64,000 nt of DNA, taken from the NCBI RefSeq assembly GCF_032854445.1, contig NC_088297.1, positions 4,527,991 to 4,591,990 of the forward strand, read 5' to 3'. Positions 23,401-31,643 of this stretch are shown here, in pieces. How positions within the stretch are numbered: the first letter of the stretch is position 1; every line of letters starts with the position of its first letter. The stretch comes from Liolophura sinensis (taxonomy: Eukaryota > Mollusca > Polyplacophora > Chitonida > Chitonidae). The notes beneath the pieces were generated by a model. That model worked only from the letters and a program-made list of their open reading frames with translations. It searched no databases and was not told the DNA's origin. The position numbers and the translations under genes are program-made.

Positions 23401-25074
23401 CGGCCTTACGTGGGAAGGTCTGTTAGCAACCTGCGGATGGTCGTGGGTTTCCCCCGGGCTGTGCCCGGTTTTCTCCCACCATAATGCTGGCCGCCGTCGT
23501 ATAAGTGAAAAACACCAATCAAATAAATAAATACATCAAATCGTCGATAAAAAAGAACCCCCTCAATATGACTGTTGATAAGACATATTCCATATTAAGG
23601 AACAGTATGTGTACAAAGACCTAATGACTCCACGTCGTCGTATGACTGAAAAATTGCAAAGTGCGACGTAAAGCCCCAAGCATATACACATACTTGCATT
23701 AATTGTATAAACAAACTAAAGTAGCTCAGAGTTTTTCTCCTGTCCCGACTAGGCCTGTACATCGTGTGCTCTAATTCGTTTAACATGTGTATTACACGTA
23801 TGCTTTGTTCTTCAGCCGTAGCCCTTCAGTTTTTGCTATAAACCGCTATGGTTCGTTGGATAAAGGCTATTTATAGATTGTGATAACACAATTAAATTAA
23901 AGACTGGTTCGTATTTGTTCTCAGTGGTTTAAAAACTGCAGCTCATCTCGACGCACGAGAATAAAGGTTTATAGTGGACTGCGTGACTTCAATCTTGCTC
24001 ATCTGAACAAAGCCTCCTTCTCTGTTTTTACAAATTTTCATTGCTATGTCTTCTTGAACTTTTGTCCTCTAACATTTGTGCAGGAGTTTGAAATATGAGA
24101 ATGTTAATTATTTGTTATATCTTTATTCCGTCATTACAACTCTATGTTTTATAATGTTTTTTTGTTTTTTTTTTTTTGGCTTTTTTGAATAGACTTTAGG
24201 ATAATTTTGATTTCATTGGTGTTTACGCCGTGCTCAACAATTTTTCGCTTATACGACGGCGGCCATATGGTGGGTGAAAACCCTGCAGGTGCTGGCAGAG
24301 GAAGCCAACATGAATTGAACCCTGCCTTAGGTTAACTGGTAAGAGGCCGAATTTCACCGGTTACGTTTGACCGTTTGTTAATTATCACAGTCGTCGCTGC
24401 TCTGGTTTTACGCTCTATCCGGTAGACCGTATATTCTTCACAGTTAACACGTAAATACTGCAAATATAGTTCCAAGACCGATCCGAGTTCGGATACGTCT
24501 TGATGTCTCCTGAAAGGGTGTTGATTCACTCCACGTACTTTGTTTCCTTTAACCTGTTAACCTTGTCGAAGTCAGTTAAAATATACTACGGAAATGATAA
24601 AAACAAAGAAATTAATATATCACGGTATTCTGTGTTTACATTTATACTTTTATACGATTAAAATACAAAAGTAGGACGCTAAGAGCTTTAACTGGGGATA
24701 TCTGTAGCGGCGAGACGAATAACAATAATAAATTAATCAAATTATTGATTTTTGGTTTGGTTGTGAGTATTATGCCGCGAATTAGAAAGGCTTGCGTTTC
24801 CATGCCGACCGTCCATTTAATGGCCGATGAAACTGTCAAACGTGTTTATTAGATTTACATATCTCTTGATAAAACATTATCAAAACGAATTATTAACTAT
24901 ACATAAATACATAAACAGAAGATTACCCTACCTTCTGGGTTTGGAGATATAGTCTCTCATCACATACTTGACACCATGCAAAGATGTTTCCTGTGAAAAG
25001 TCGGACATTGTGTCGTAGAGAGTCGGCGGTTTAGTGCGACTCTCGGCAGGATTCTGTTTTTCTGTCTCTTCCAT
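3729..25074 (-). CDS. DEG/ENaC/ASIC-family sodium channel subunit, 8 exons, frameshift in last exon
   Basis: Assembled from eight minus-strand exons with GT-AG borders and matching phases: 25074-24932, 22706-22148, 9885-9784, 8686-8512, 6687-6601, 5965-5875, 4910-4822, 3828-3729. Members of this family are plasma-membrane trimers of amiloride-sensitive, ligand-, acid- or touch-gated cation channels. Visible signatures: the cytosolic His-Gly gating pair (TSLHGVKYV, residues 33-34), TM1 (about 49-71), the post-TM1 motif LPFPAVTIC (90-98), [11 protein letters not shown], cysteine-rich extracellular segments ([26 protein letters not shown]), then GGQMGLFL and TM2. The total would be about 448 residues, short for the family. 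One base is missing between GLFL and the following Ala-Ser, so as written the frame ends soon after and TM2 is lost; this could be a true mutation or an assembly error. Intron 2 (12.3 kb) holds the Nanos/Myc inverted repeat. The family is certain; the ligand is unknown. Confidence 0.9.
4300..4560 (+). repeat. GAGCAACATTAC minisatellite in channel intron 7
   Basis: About ten imperfect units of roughly 24-26 bp sharing GCAACATTACNTNTCTTTTT. Confidence 0.8.
4822..4910 (-). CDS. ENaC-like channel exon 7 (pre-TM2)
   Basis: 89 bp between acceptor TTGTAGACAG and donor TTTTCG|GTAAGG. It encodes [20 protein letters not shown], the wrist segment just before TM2 (family pattern I-x-F/Y-x2-L-x5-I/T-E/x-Q). 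Phases join exons 6 and 8 exactly. Confidence 0.85.
5235..5510 (-). repeat. Old SINE-like fragment in channel intron 6
   Basis: GGTGTTTAACGCCGTGCTGA resembles the SINE-A end, followed by repeated GACCTTCTGAAGGAAACC units. A similar remnant lies at 26620-26740. Confidence 0.5.
5875..5965 (-). CDS. ENaC-like channel exon 6 (CxCPxPC motif)
   Basis: 91 bp between acceptor GTTTTCTTCCAG and donor GG|GTGAGT. It encodes [20 protein letters not shown], a clear match to the family CxCPxPCxxxxYxxxxS element. Confidence 0.92.
6601..6687 (-). CDS. ENaC-like channel exon 5
   Basis: 87 bp between acceptor GTTTTTTTTCAG and donor C|GTGAGT. It encodes [20 protein letters not shown], two further thumb cysteines. 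Phases 1 and 1 agree with both neighbours. Confidence 0.85.
6750..7011 (+). repeat. SINE-A, full length
   Basis: tRNA-derived head with an A box (TGGCTCAATTGT) and B box (GAGTTCAAGTCC), a conserved middle (GGTTTCCTCCCACCATAATG), and the end GGCGTAAAACAC plus an AATA-type tail. Flanked by TTATTNTTGTC target-site duplications. Lies in channel intron 4. Confidence 0.92.
7250..7393. repeat. Foldback element, ~34-bp inverted ends
   Basis: The left end (AGAATCGATGCTGATTGGCT...) and right end (...AGCCAATCAGAATCGATTCT) are near-perfect inverted repeats around a ~75-bp loop. Confidence 0.7.
7770..7865 (+). repeat. 22-bp tandem repeat (CTCCTTCAGCAGAAACCTAG)
   Basis: Four to five units. Confidence 0.85.
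7898..8108. repeat. MITE-like element with TTTATCAAA...CTTAAG ends
   Basis: The left end GCCCATATTTATCAAACGTC and the right end TTATTTACTAAATACGCGCC are inverted, with CTTAAGT motifs inside. A related end sits at 7088-7130. Confidence 0.55.
8385..8465 (+). repeat. SINE-A 3-prime fragment
   Basis: CGTCGTATA-like end, GGCGTTAAACAC and an AAATAAATAA tail. Confidence 0.6.
8512..8686 (-). CDS. ENaC-like channel exon 4 (cysteine-rich segment)
   Basis: 175 bp between acceptor TTCTGTAG and donor GGAG|GTAAG. It encodes [14 protein letters not shown] then [10 protein letters not shown], the family's Y-[ST]-x2-C-x3-C and CGC cysteine pattern in the extracellular thumb. Ends in phase 1. Confidence 0.9.
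8785..9000 (+). repeat. Dispersed 48-bp-unit family, single-unit copy
   Basis: ACAGCATGGAGAGTAAAACC start, then GGTGAAATACAGCCTCTTGT, GGGTTTTATTCTAACTGTTC and CTAGCACCATGGCTTAAACA. It is interrupted at 9000 by a SINE-B fragment; the distal part resumes at 9345. Confidence 0.85.
8995..9065 (+). repeat. SINE-B-type 3-prime fragment
   Basis: CTCGTCGTCATATGACTGGA and TAAGTGCGACGTAAAATC. Confidence 0.65.
9345..9435 (+). repeat. Dispersed 48-bp-unit family, distal fragment
   Basis: GCATTAGGTGCAAAAATACA and CGTCTAGAATTACTCAAAAT match the distal end of other copies. Confidence 0.65.
9784..9885 (-). CDS. ENaC-like channel exon 3 (IIIHEPDE segment)
   Basis: 102 bp, 34 codons, flanked by acceptor TTTGTTGTAG and donor AAG|GTAAGT. 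The encoded IIIHEPDE matches the family's extracellular GvxvxIHdPdE element and follows directly on from GVQ at the end of exon 2, so no exon is missing across the 12-kb intron. Confidence 0.88.
9886..11524. other. Distal part of channel intron 2
   Basis: Only a SINE-A fragment at 10280-10400 is recognised; the rest is unassigned AT-rich sequence. Confidence 0.5.
10280..10400 (+). repeat. SINE-A 3-prime fragment
   Basis: TGCGGATGGTCGTGGGTTTC and CCGTCGTATAAGTGAAATAT. Confidence 0.75.
11525..11770 (+). repeat. Dispersed 48-bp-unit family copy abutting the inverted repeat
   Basis: AGCATAGAGAGCAAAATCAG start and GACGTCACTGGTCTAGGATT near the end. It stops at the left outer boundary of the inverted repeat. 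Confidence 0.85.
11892..11950. repeat. (AGAGT)n pentamer array, left arm outer end
   Basis: Imperfect AGAGT/AGAGC units. The matching (CTACT)n array lies at 20990-21150 in the right arm. Confidence 0.8.
12542..13094 (-). CDS. Nanos-type zinc finger fused to Myc-type HLH-leucine zipper (left-arm copy, open)
   Basis: A single exon, open from acceptor CCTTTCTTATTTCAG at 13095 to TGA at 12542. The first internal ATG is 12991 (149 residues); an upstream exon may supply the true start. Numbering from the TTG codon at 13066: basic stretch [11 protein letters not shown] (29-39), then a Nanos CCHC pair at C43-x2-Y46-x12-H59-x10-C70 and C78-x2-C81-x7-H89-x4-Y94 ([14 protein letters not shown]). Next GRKRR and a Myc-like helix 1 ([14 protein letters not shown]), loop and helix 2 ([18 protein letters not shown]) and zipper positions 144/151/158/165/172. 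Nanos domains bind RNA with Pumilio; Myc HLHZ pairs with Max. Two of the eight zinc ligands are Tyr, and the E-box-contacting His and Glu of the basic region are absent. No known protein with this pairing comes to mind. Confidence 0.85.
13181..13287 (-). promoter_or_regulatory. 105-bp module upstream of the left Nanos-Myc gene
   Basis: Bounded by two 15-bp direct repeats (TATGGAGCRAAACAT on the minus strand). The interior carries GGACAGTTTTAACAAGGGG and GAGTTACTTCCCCCTGAATT. The same module occurs at 14997, 15989 and 18149, each time upstream of one of the four inverted-repeat genes. It is read as a shared promoter or 5-prime exon; no function is proven. Confidence 0.6.
14083..14166 (+). repeat. 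(TATG)n microsatellite, left arm
   Basis: About 80 bp of TATG/TGTG units, the counterpart of the far longer array in the right arm. Confidence 0.9.
14527..14925 (-). CDS. Predicted lipid-anchored proline-rich small protein MGCCICKPC (left-arm copy, intact)
   Basis: 132 residues, ATG in a strong context (GCAAAATGG), stop TAA. The N-terminus [13 protein letters not shown] has Gly2 for myristoylation and clustered Cys (3, 4, 6, 9) for palmitoylation, so it should sit on the inner membrane face. The middle is proline-rich ([24 protein letters not shown]3/WW-type ligands). [10 protein letters not shown] contains an RVxF motif of the type that docks protein phosphatase 1. The C-terminus [20 protein letters not shown] looks like an acidic amphipathic helix. 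A second copy lies in the other arm at 16169. It is upstream of, and codirectional with, the Nanos-Myc gene. No family recognised; the roles are inferred from motifs only. Confidence 0.75.
   Translation of the reverse strand: MGCCICKPCKREDIDDGPFRITVDEDIPPPPVLPRPLWTLPQAERMALSAWFPPSCPPRDSPPVIPPRAPITPALKDRGKKRVRFAVDLGPQPTQPPRPVRPTRPALPVEGNLFDDLDNAMAILTAQIDSLG
14997..15102 (-). promoter_or_regulatory. 105-bp module upstream of the left MGCCICK gene
   Basis: Same structure as the module at 13181, 70 bp upstream of the ATG at 14925. One flanking 15-mer has a single change (TTCATT for TCCATA). Confidence 0.6.
15248..15843. other. Spacer of the inverted repeat
   Basis: Unpaired centre between the arms. 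At 15434-15470 it contains ATGAATTCTGTTTGTTCATT and following bases encoding [12 protein letters not shown], nearly identical to 13848-13884 in the left arm (same orientation, absent from the right arm). No long reading frame seen. Confidence 0.6.
15989..16093 (+). promoter_or_regulatory. 105-bp module upstream of the right MGCCICK gene
   Basis: Mirror copy of 14997-15102. Direct repeats at 15989-16003 and 16079-16093; the ATG follows at 16169. The interior includes TGTATAATGAG. Confidence 0.6.
16169..16555 (+). pseudogene. MGCCICKPC protein, right-arm copy, frameshifted
   Basis: Same start context and N-terminus as the left copy; proline-rich segments are kept ([22 protein letters not shown]). 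One base is missing after KDRGKKR, removing the RVRF motif and giving a stop at 16427. The C-terminal segment ([17 protein letters not shown]) is preserved in the shifted frame up to TAG at 16553. Confidence 0.8.
16935..17450 (+). repeat. Compound microsatellite (CATA)n, (ACAG)n, (AC)n, (ACGC)n, right arm
   Basis: About 515 bp of alternating short-unit blocks. Long cysteine- or threonine-rich frames across it on both strands are repeat artefacts. Confidence 0.97.
18149..18254 (+). promoter_or_regulatory. 105-bp module upstream of the right Nanos-Myc copy
   Basis: Direct 15-mers at 18149-18163 and 18240-18254. It is followed by a ~105-bp tandem duplication (18257-18365 and 18366-18475) that is single in the left arm. 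Confidence 0.6.
18257..18475 (+). repeat. Tandem duplication of ~105 bp in the 5-prime flank of the right Nanos-Myc copy
   Basis: Two units sharing GGCGTTACTATACCACTGTA (second unit ATTCC), CGCTTTGGTTACTTAACCAG and CTTCAATTTCT. The left arm has one shorter unit at about 13110-13175. Confidence 0.8.
18474..19031 (+). pseudogene. Nanos-Myc fusion, right-arm copy, broken
   Basis: Inverted duplicate of the left-arm gene with the same domain order. Breaks: the acceptor AG is AA just before 18474; finger 2 has CPMY in place of CPMC; the codon after GRK is TGA at 18808; and one A is missing a few codons later, so the HLHZ half continues in another frame (from about 18807 to TGA at 19029), still reading [15 protein letters not shown] and [12 protein letters not shown]. 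Finger 1 keeps its second Cys (CVLC), which the left copy has lost. The terminal Tyr in finger 2 is shared by both copies. Confidence 0.85.
19540..20875 (+). other. Right-arm-only segment of the inverted repeat
   Basis: AT-rich sequence absent from the left arm. It contains AATAAA at about 20588 and could be a 3-prime UTR/intergenic stretch deleted on the left, or an insertion on the right. No convincing reading frame. Confidence 0.5.
20990..21150. repeat. (CTCTA/CTACT)n array, right arm outer end
   Basis: Expanded counterpart of 11892-11950, with interspersed GTACGCC units. Confidence 0.8.
21420..21860 (+). repeat. Dispersed 48-bp-unit family, copy with about 5 diverged units plus body
   Basis: Units with ACCAGAACAGCGACGACAGT, then the body: CACACGTTACCGGTGAAACA and GGCCTCTTGTCAGTTTACGC. 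It lies just outside the right outer end of the inverted repeat. Confidence 0.85.
21872..22112 (+). repeat. SINE-A, diverged
   Basis: CGCTGTGAATTCAAGATCAT head remnant and CCGTCGTCGTATATGTGAAA end with an AAATAAATAAA tail. Confidence 0.85.
22148..22706 (-). CDS. ENaC-like channel exon 2 (TM1 and extracellular palm/finger start)
   Basis: 559 bp between acceptor TTTTTCGGCACAG and donor CAG|GTGAGT. It encodes TM1 ([20 protein letters not shown]), the FPAVTIC motif, then an extracellular region with CLFGFQDC and LLCYTI cysteines. It ends in phase 0 after [16 protein letters not shown]. The apparent upstream start MIFRHR lies in the intron and is not used. Confidence 0.92.
23312..23542 (+). repeat. 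SINE-A, slightly 5-prime truncated
   Basis: Starts at GGTTAGCGCGGTAGCGCAGC; TCAAATCGT duplications flank it. It is inserted in a fragment of the 35.6/57.6-kb peptide-family repeat. Confidence 0.88.
23605..23685 (+). repeat. SINE-B-type 3-prime fragment
   Basis: CGTCGTCGTATGACTGAAAA and GTGCGACGTAAAGCCCCAAG. Confidence 0.7.
24210..24320 (-). repeat. SINE-A 3-prime fragment
   Basis: ATTGGTGTTTACGCCGTGCT and ACGACGGCGGCCATATGGTG. Confidence 0.75.
24328..24435 (-). repeat. Dispersed 48-bp-unit family, partial copy, minus strand
   Basis: TTTCACCGGTTACGTTTGAC and CAGTCGTCGCTGCTCTGGTT. Confidence 0.75.
24932..25074 (-). CDS. ENaC-like channel exon 1 (N-terminus)
   Basis: Starts at ATG (MEETEKQ), chosen as the first ATG in an open frame. 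It encodes 47 codons plus AG and ends at the donor AG|GTAGGG. It carries the cytosolic [13 protein letters not shown] segment with the conserved His-Gly pair. The leftover AG joins the first A of exon 2 to give Arg before FLW. Confidence 0.88.
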
Positions 25075-26224
25075 TTCTGATGTTGGAAAATAACTTGTTC
25101 CACACTCGGTTGATACCAATTTTTGATTTGATGATGAAAGTGTCCCTGGTACAGAACGCTTTAAAAACGAATCCGGTGAAGTTCCGGTACAGAACTGTGT
25201 TTCCCTGTAAAGTACAAACCACCGCTACGTGTGCGCATATGATAGATGTATACTGGGTACGCGAGAGATAAAAGATCAAGCATGCGTAACCTCTTGTTCG
25301 AGTGTCAGGTGAGTCAACCATGAAAATGAACAAAGTCATTTCTGTCGACACACTGCTTGTATATGTACACCCCCTCCTAATCTACTTATGAAATAACAAA
25401 GCCATATTTCTTTTTGTGTCATTTGTTTGGTGGAATGTCCTAATGGCGCCTTCTTTCGGTGGGCATCGGCTCCTTGGGCGAGGTAAATGCCATTACAAAT
25501 ATGACCATGAACGGGTGTGTTCATACAGACGGATGTACAATAAAAAATTGGGCGTGCCTTTTTTAGCAGCCAAAAACCCAAACTATAGTCAATATCGTAC
25601 ATTTCAGGAGTAAAGACGACAGGGCCTACTAGGAGTGGAACCGACATACTAGAAGATTTAGCGTATAACTAACTATACACTGAAAGGCGGCGCCAGATAT
25701 AGATTTATTGAAAACTAGTGCTTTTATTTATTGATAAGCCCTTGCTTTGTCTCTGCATAATTCTCAATCGACGTACGATAGTTGCACAGCTAAATTAACC
25801 GCACAAATTTCTCTGTAGTATGACGTAGTCACTGCATCTATTATGTAACTATGAGTGCTTTTCGCGTCTGATACATAGCACCTCATAAAAACATCACCAT
25901 CATCTCGACTTTCGAACAGGACGAACTACTTTCGCATCGGGCGACCTTTCACTATGAAAGCCCTCTTTCTATCGGGGATTTTCAGGCAGTGCTGGCCTAC
26001 ATACATTAATAAGCGATTTGTACTCCCAAAGATAAAATATTTTTTCTACACTGTCCGCATACCAACCTAAAGAGCAAATAATTTATACAACTTATTAGTG
26101 TCGTCTTCTTGTCTGGTTTGCATCGTAATTTTTGATCAGTTTTATTATTAGTTACAACCAATTTTAATATTTACTGTATTAAGCATCAGTCAGTTATTAA
26201 ATCAGTTTGGGCCAGAGGAATTCA

Positions 26225-26460
26225 ATGTAATTAAAGACGTACAGCATAGAGAGTAAAATCAGAGCAGCGACGACAGTATAGCTCGCGAATGGTCACACGT
26301 AACCGGTGAAATATGGCCACTTGTCAATTTACCCCAGTTAGGGTTTTATTCCAACTGTTCACGTAAATGCTTCGATAGTATCAAATTACACACCCCCTTT
26401 AAAAAATTGCTATACTGTTAATAGTATTTTATTCGGCGTCACTGTTCTAGAAAAAGCCAA
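26225..26460 (+). repeat. Dispersed 48-bp-unit family, single-unit copy
   Basis: AATTAAAGACGTACAGCATA start, single unit, then GGTCACACGTAACCGGTGAA and GTTTTATTCCAACTGTTCAC. Confidence 0.88.
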
Positions 26461-26848
26461 AATACTGTATTGTGAAAACATTTAACATTAAACCTATGCA
26501 AGGGGACCAAGGCCTCGGGGATGCTTGATCCGCTAGTAGAAACCTGGTTTATAGTGCGTGATCGGATGAAGTCATTAAACACAAGCTGGTCATCAATAGC
26601 TGTAGTTACTTATTTTACTTTTCCTTAACGCCACATTCAAAAATATGTCACTTATACCAATATGGTAACTTTTTACTGTGAAAAAACCCGGAGTGCCCAA
26701 AGTAAACCACTGACTTTTGGTAGGTTACTGACCATACTGACCATATACACACCATACATAAAGTTCGCTTAAAGAGCTTACTGGACACCAGCTTTTATTA
26801 CCGCTTTATTAACATGTAGACCTGACAATAATTTGTCTCAGATATGCA

Positions 26849-26990
26849 CACGCTAGCGCAGCGTAATGACCCTGGAGCCTCTCACCAATGTTGTTGCTGT
26901 GAGTTCAAGTCCAGCTCATGCTAGCTTCCTTTCCGGCCATACGTGGGAAGGTCTGTCAGTAAAACACCAGTTAAACAAACAAACAAACAA
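26849..26990 (+). repeat. SINE-A with internal deletion
   Basis: The tRNA-like head joins directly to AAAACACCAGTTAAACAAAC; the middle domain is missing. Confidence 0.75.
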
Positions 26991-27234
26991 ACAGATATGT
27001 ACACCAGATGAATTTCGGTGTATGATCTACGGTATAACATATTCCATATTTTCGTGACATGTATTGCAACTCGCGCCATAAATTAAAAGTAGAAGAAATT
27101 TAGACAGTTTTGATATATGAAACACAATGCTCGTAAAGCTTCAGCAAGCAATACAGGAAGGAATGGAAAGTTCAGCACAATTACTTTTCACACATGGGAT
27201 ATACTTGCTTTCTGGTAGATTTTCCCACAGTAGT

Positions 27235-27530
27235 GAAGGCTTGTTTTAGATCGGAGTTGGGAGATCAGGGATCGAACCTGGGTGGAGTCATACCAAAGGC
27301 TTTGCAAACGGTACTCACTGCTGCCTTCGTCTGGCGCTCACCATAAGAAGTTAGATGAAGGCAACCGGACTGGTTGGCCCGGTGTCAGTATAACGTGAGC
27401 GTATTATATTTCAATGGCGGCAGCCCTGCCTCAAGAAGGTACAGTATATCTACACCTAATCACTCCTCGTCGTCATGTGACTGGAAAATTGTTATTTACA
27501 ACGTAATATTCCAAAGATTACGTTTTTAGA
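27235..27530 (+). repeat. SINE-C (third tRNA-like SINE), partial
   Basis: The B-box-like CAGGGATCGAACCTGGGTGG, a middle GACTGGTTGGCCCGGTGTCA, and a SINE-B-type 3-prime end (CTCGTCGTCATGTGACTGGA). Confidence 0.6.
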
Positions 27531-27609
27531 AGTGACATAAAGTAGAATCGTTTGCAGGCGCGACAGAAACACAGGCTTAGTGCCAGTTTTTCTTCTTCTG
27601 TAGTCTGTA

Positions 27610-27770
27610 TGCTTGGGGTTATACAAGCTTATGTAGCCTGTATACTTGGGGATAAACGCCTCCTGTAAGTCTGTATGCTCTGGGTTTAACGCAGCCCGAA
27701 AGTCTGTATGCTGTGGGTTTAACGCAGCCCGAAAGTCTGTATGCTTGGGGTTTAACGCCTCCTGTAATCA
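27610..27770 (+). repeat. 33-bp minisatellite (GTCTGTATGCTTGGGGTTTA)
   Basis: Four to five units. Confidence 0.85.
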
Positions 27771-27879
27771 TTTTGTTGCCCGCCTATGCTCAGATAACTC
27801 CTGGAAAAGACACCACAAAGCTGTTACAGGTGGTCAAATACTGAAATATTATCTAATGTAAAATAATTAATGATTTACA

Positions 27880-27975
27880 GTAGACGGAGTAATTCCAGAG
27901 TGTGATTGTTGATAAACGGTCAGACGTAACCGGTGAAATACGGCCTCTTGTCAATTTACCCTCAAGTCAGGGTTT
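27880..27975 (+). repeat. Dispersed 48-bp-unit family, partial copy
   Basis: CGTAACCGGTGAAATACGGC and CTCTTGTCAATTTACCCTCA. Confidence 0.7.
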
Positions 27976-29069
27976 TAATATCACCACATGGGTGATATTT
28001 ACATATAACTGGAGAATCAGGAGCTGGAGCAGGTAACAGCTTTTCTGAGTTTACCTGCAGCGAATAAATATTTCACCAGTTTCAATAATACGGATACATT
28101 GTTACTGGATAAAAGTTGTACTAGGCCTACCTTAAAGATGGATGGTTTTCACCTATAATATGGCTGGATAAATATTTTCTAAGGTTCATACATGCAGGAT
28201 AAATAAGGGTAATGTGAAGGTCATCATCGATGCATGAAGCTCACACTTTTTACATAAACGCCGAGAACTGGTTTATGTACCGAAATAAGAAATGCTGATA
28301 TATATTTTAAATATTTACCCAGAACAGATTAGTTAAATAAAACTAGAGGGCAAAGTTATCAGCTAAGTGTAGGTAAAGAAAACATTTTGATATGTCTTCC
28401 ATTTTAGAACGCGATTCTTGTACAAACTGATCTATCAAAATCCGACGGTACAATGCTAAGAAATGTGGCACATTTGCGACAAATTAATTGTCCCAAAATT
28501 CATTCATTCCAGATTTAAATAACTTACGTTTATAGTTATTAAGCCAGTAACATTGACTACGAGATTCGTTGCACGAAGAGTATATATACATATACAGGTT
28601 TGGTAAAATACAATTATTAGAATCTAATAACATCACCCAGTATTTTCATAATCTTGTTAATATCAGCCGGTTTCGACCGAACTCAAAGTATACCATAATA
28701 TTAGGCGATTTATTGTTAACTGCAAGTACACATTTAGAAAAAATTAAAATGTACCACTTCTCTATGGCCTGCAGTAATACTACCCCACACTTCGTAACCA
28801 TAGTCTACAATAACTACAAAACATATGCATCGAATTTTTTTAAAGTTTTGTTGAACAATTGAAATCCAAAGTCGAAATTTTGTTTTTAAAATCAAACATG
28901 GCACGTTTACCCTTGGGCAGCCAGACACTGTTGACATTCGAAACATTGTCCATTATATGTAAAACCTACACCTATGTACACAAAATCGTTCACTGCTTCC
29001 CCAACCTCATTACCCGAATAAATTTGCTCGTTTGTACATTGCCAGCCCTGTCGGAATATCGCCACTTTT

Positions 29070-29285
29070 TTAAACACTTAGTTCCCATTGTTTGCAATAA
29101 CCATGTAACCCGTTTAACATAGCTTGCAACTCCGCAGCTGATTCTGCAAGAAGAACTGTGTCATCTGCATACATCAACAGGAACATGTTAATGTTCATGG
29201 TTTCAACAGTTGGGCAGTTTTCACTTAATAACTCCAGTTCAGTGTCATTTACATAGAGGGAAAAGTAACGGTGAAAGACTTTCAC
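29070..29285 (-). pseudogene. LINE reverse transcriptase catalytic-box fragment
   Basis: LLMYADDTVLLAESAAELQA carries the YADD catalytic motif. Confidence 0.88.
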
Positions 29286-29464
29286 TCTGCATAAGACCTA
29301 GCTAATATCCGAATGTATCCGAACAAACTGCCTTCCATCTTACACGCGTATTAATACATTCACGACTATATTGCAGTAAGCATTTTCCCCTGAACTTCTT
29401 CCGGTATCATTTTGAGCCATTGCTTTTTTATGAGCTATCGAATCAAGTTGACACAACAAAACAA

Positions 29465-29815
29465 CTACTTTTTGCTACTTAAGTACCTAGTGATAATTGA
29501 GCTCAATAAGAAAATTGCATGCCTGGTGCCAAAACCAGGCTTGAATTCAAACCGTGCGCCAGAGATTTTATCGTATTCCTGATTCCTTTTCAGCAGCTTA
29601 TTGTTTAACACAGCAGTAAATAATTTATATAGATGACGTACTAATGTTATCCCTCTATAATTATTTGTGTCATCATTTGTCCCCATCTTGTATATTGGAG
29701 TAACTAATCCCTGTGACCAGGCCTTTGCAAATACACCGTTTTCAAAAATATTATAAAACAAAAAATGGAAGAAGGAAAACACAAAATTCCATGAAGAACT
29801 CGTTGAAAACCCCAT
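29465..29815 (-). pseudogene. LINE reverse transcriptase fragment
   Basis: Contains the RT finger/palm motifs GLVTPIYK, NNYRGITLVRHLYKLFTAVL and FEFKPGFGTRHAIF. Confidence 0.88.
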
Positions 29816-31259
29816 CCAGGCTCTTGTTTCGCTTGAGACATTTGGGTACCCCTAAAAATTCATAAGGCTGTATCTCTCCTTCGAGTTCTTTAAACATGCA
29901 TACAAGATTTACATTAATAGGACTTCGCTCAGAATTTAAATTGACTACTAGGTCATCAGACACATTTGCAAAATGATTGTAAAACTGCTCCCCACGAATG
30001 TTTTCACCCCTTACTTTTTTTAGATTTTCTGAAAGTTTTGTAGAGAGTTCCAGGGTTAGACTTCTTCAAGAGTTCTATCATATTTCCTTGATAACATTTA
30101 TTATATATAAGTTTTACTTCTGTCGTATAACTTTTTTTTGTATAGCACTTTATCACAGCAAAGAGCAAGTCTATCAAAAGACAGATCTATTTATATTATA
30201 ATTATATAATGCAACACAAACCTATGGTGTGCTGATCTGCAGTTGTCAGTACACCAAGGCTTATCATCATGTTTTCCGATATTACTGGAGGGTAACTAAA
30301 CTCGTTTTACCATTGAAACTAGTCACAATTTCACCTAAAAGGGCTGTGAACTCACATGCTTTAAAATCAACACTCTTATTTGAAATCAATCTAGCTTTTA
30401 GGTGATCTAAGTTTATATTTAATCACTCCAGCATGAAGGGAACTGATTCTGTGTCCCATCTGATCATTGCTGTTCAATCACCTTTTTCACTGGCTTTATA
30501 CAACTCAAATCGTTATCATTATAGACAGCGGTTAAAACACAATTACTATTTTGTAAAACAATTGAAACTGGTAGATGATCTGAGTAAAACATTAAAATCA
30601 AGAACACAAAAGACTTTGGCACTCTGCGCAAAAGCCTGTGTGATTATTGCGTAGTCCGTCATACTAGTTCCATTTCTGTCATAAAATGATGCTTTACCTT
30701 CACTATCTCCATTTGTCCTGCCATTCATTATTCTACAGTTCGTTGTCTTATATAAGCTTAAAAGTTTTTTCCCCTAAACCCTGACACACGTTGTCTTGAG
30801 AATGACGTCCTGGGGTATCACTCTCCTGGTTATAATTACACACATCTTGAAACTGATCAGGAAGTCGAGTTGAGAGACCCATCGTTGGAAATTAAGTCAT
30901 CACACGAGCTCACGCGGTTGTTAAAATCTCATATGCAGGTCACGTGACCTAACAGACTGTATTTCGTTATACAATCCTTTAATTAAGAAAAATAGTCAAA
31001 GTCTGAGATAGTATAGAATCTACTTTTCTCATATAAATAAATAAATAAAATAAAAATAAATAAAAATAACGTACACAGGAACGTCACAGTCCTTTGAAAT
31101 ACTATCGATATTAATCACAACAAACTGCACAACAAACTGGATGATTTTCACAGTGTGGAACACTAACTGGTTTGTTAAGACAGCAATCCCACGGCCCCTG
31201 AGAGGAGATCGTACAATACAACGACACACACAAGGGCCGCGGACGGTACCCTCAGTATC

Positions 31260-31335
31260 ATCCTTGTCCTTTCGAAACCAACCATTCAGATAGGCCTGTT
31301 ATCCTTTCGGAACCAACCATTCAGATAGGCCTATT
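31260..31335 (+). repeat. ~34-bp tandem duplication
   Basis: CGAAACCAACCATTCAGATA and CGGAACCAACCATTCAGATA, adjacent. Confidence 0.85.
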
Positions 31336-31643
31336 ATATCAAACTATATTATTGTCTAAAATTCACGATCGTAGATCTTGTGATCGAAGTTTCTCTGGAT
31401 GCCTGAGCAGCCTACCTTTAGTGCCTCTTGATGTACGTGGCTTAGCTTATTAGAAGAGGGTTGCCACACTCTTGTCTGTCATAATGGTCACCCCGACTGT
31501 TGGCCCGCATATCGGTATTTCATTCACAGCACGGCCGTTACAGAATAATCTGGCGGGAAACACGCTCGATTGGCGCACTGTTTGAACCTCTTCAGGTCAG
31601 GGAGAAGTTTTCTCCTAGCGTGTCGAACTTCCCGTGGAAATCC

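Larger units (their letters stand above)
22707..24931. other. Channel intron 1
   Basis: Holds a SINE-A (23312), a SINE-A fragment (24210), SINE-B and 48-bp-family fragments, and a peptide-family remnant. The rest is unassigned. Confidence 0.7.
25075..28499. other. Upstream flank of the channel gene
   Basis: Contains repeat copies (26225, 26849, 27235, 27610, 27880). No exon or clear promoter seen. Confidence 0.4.
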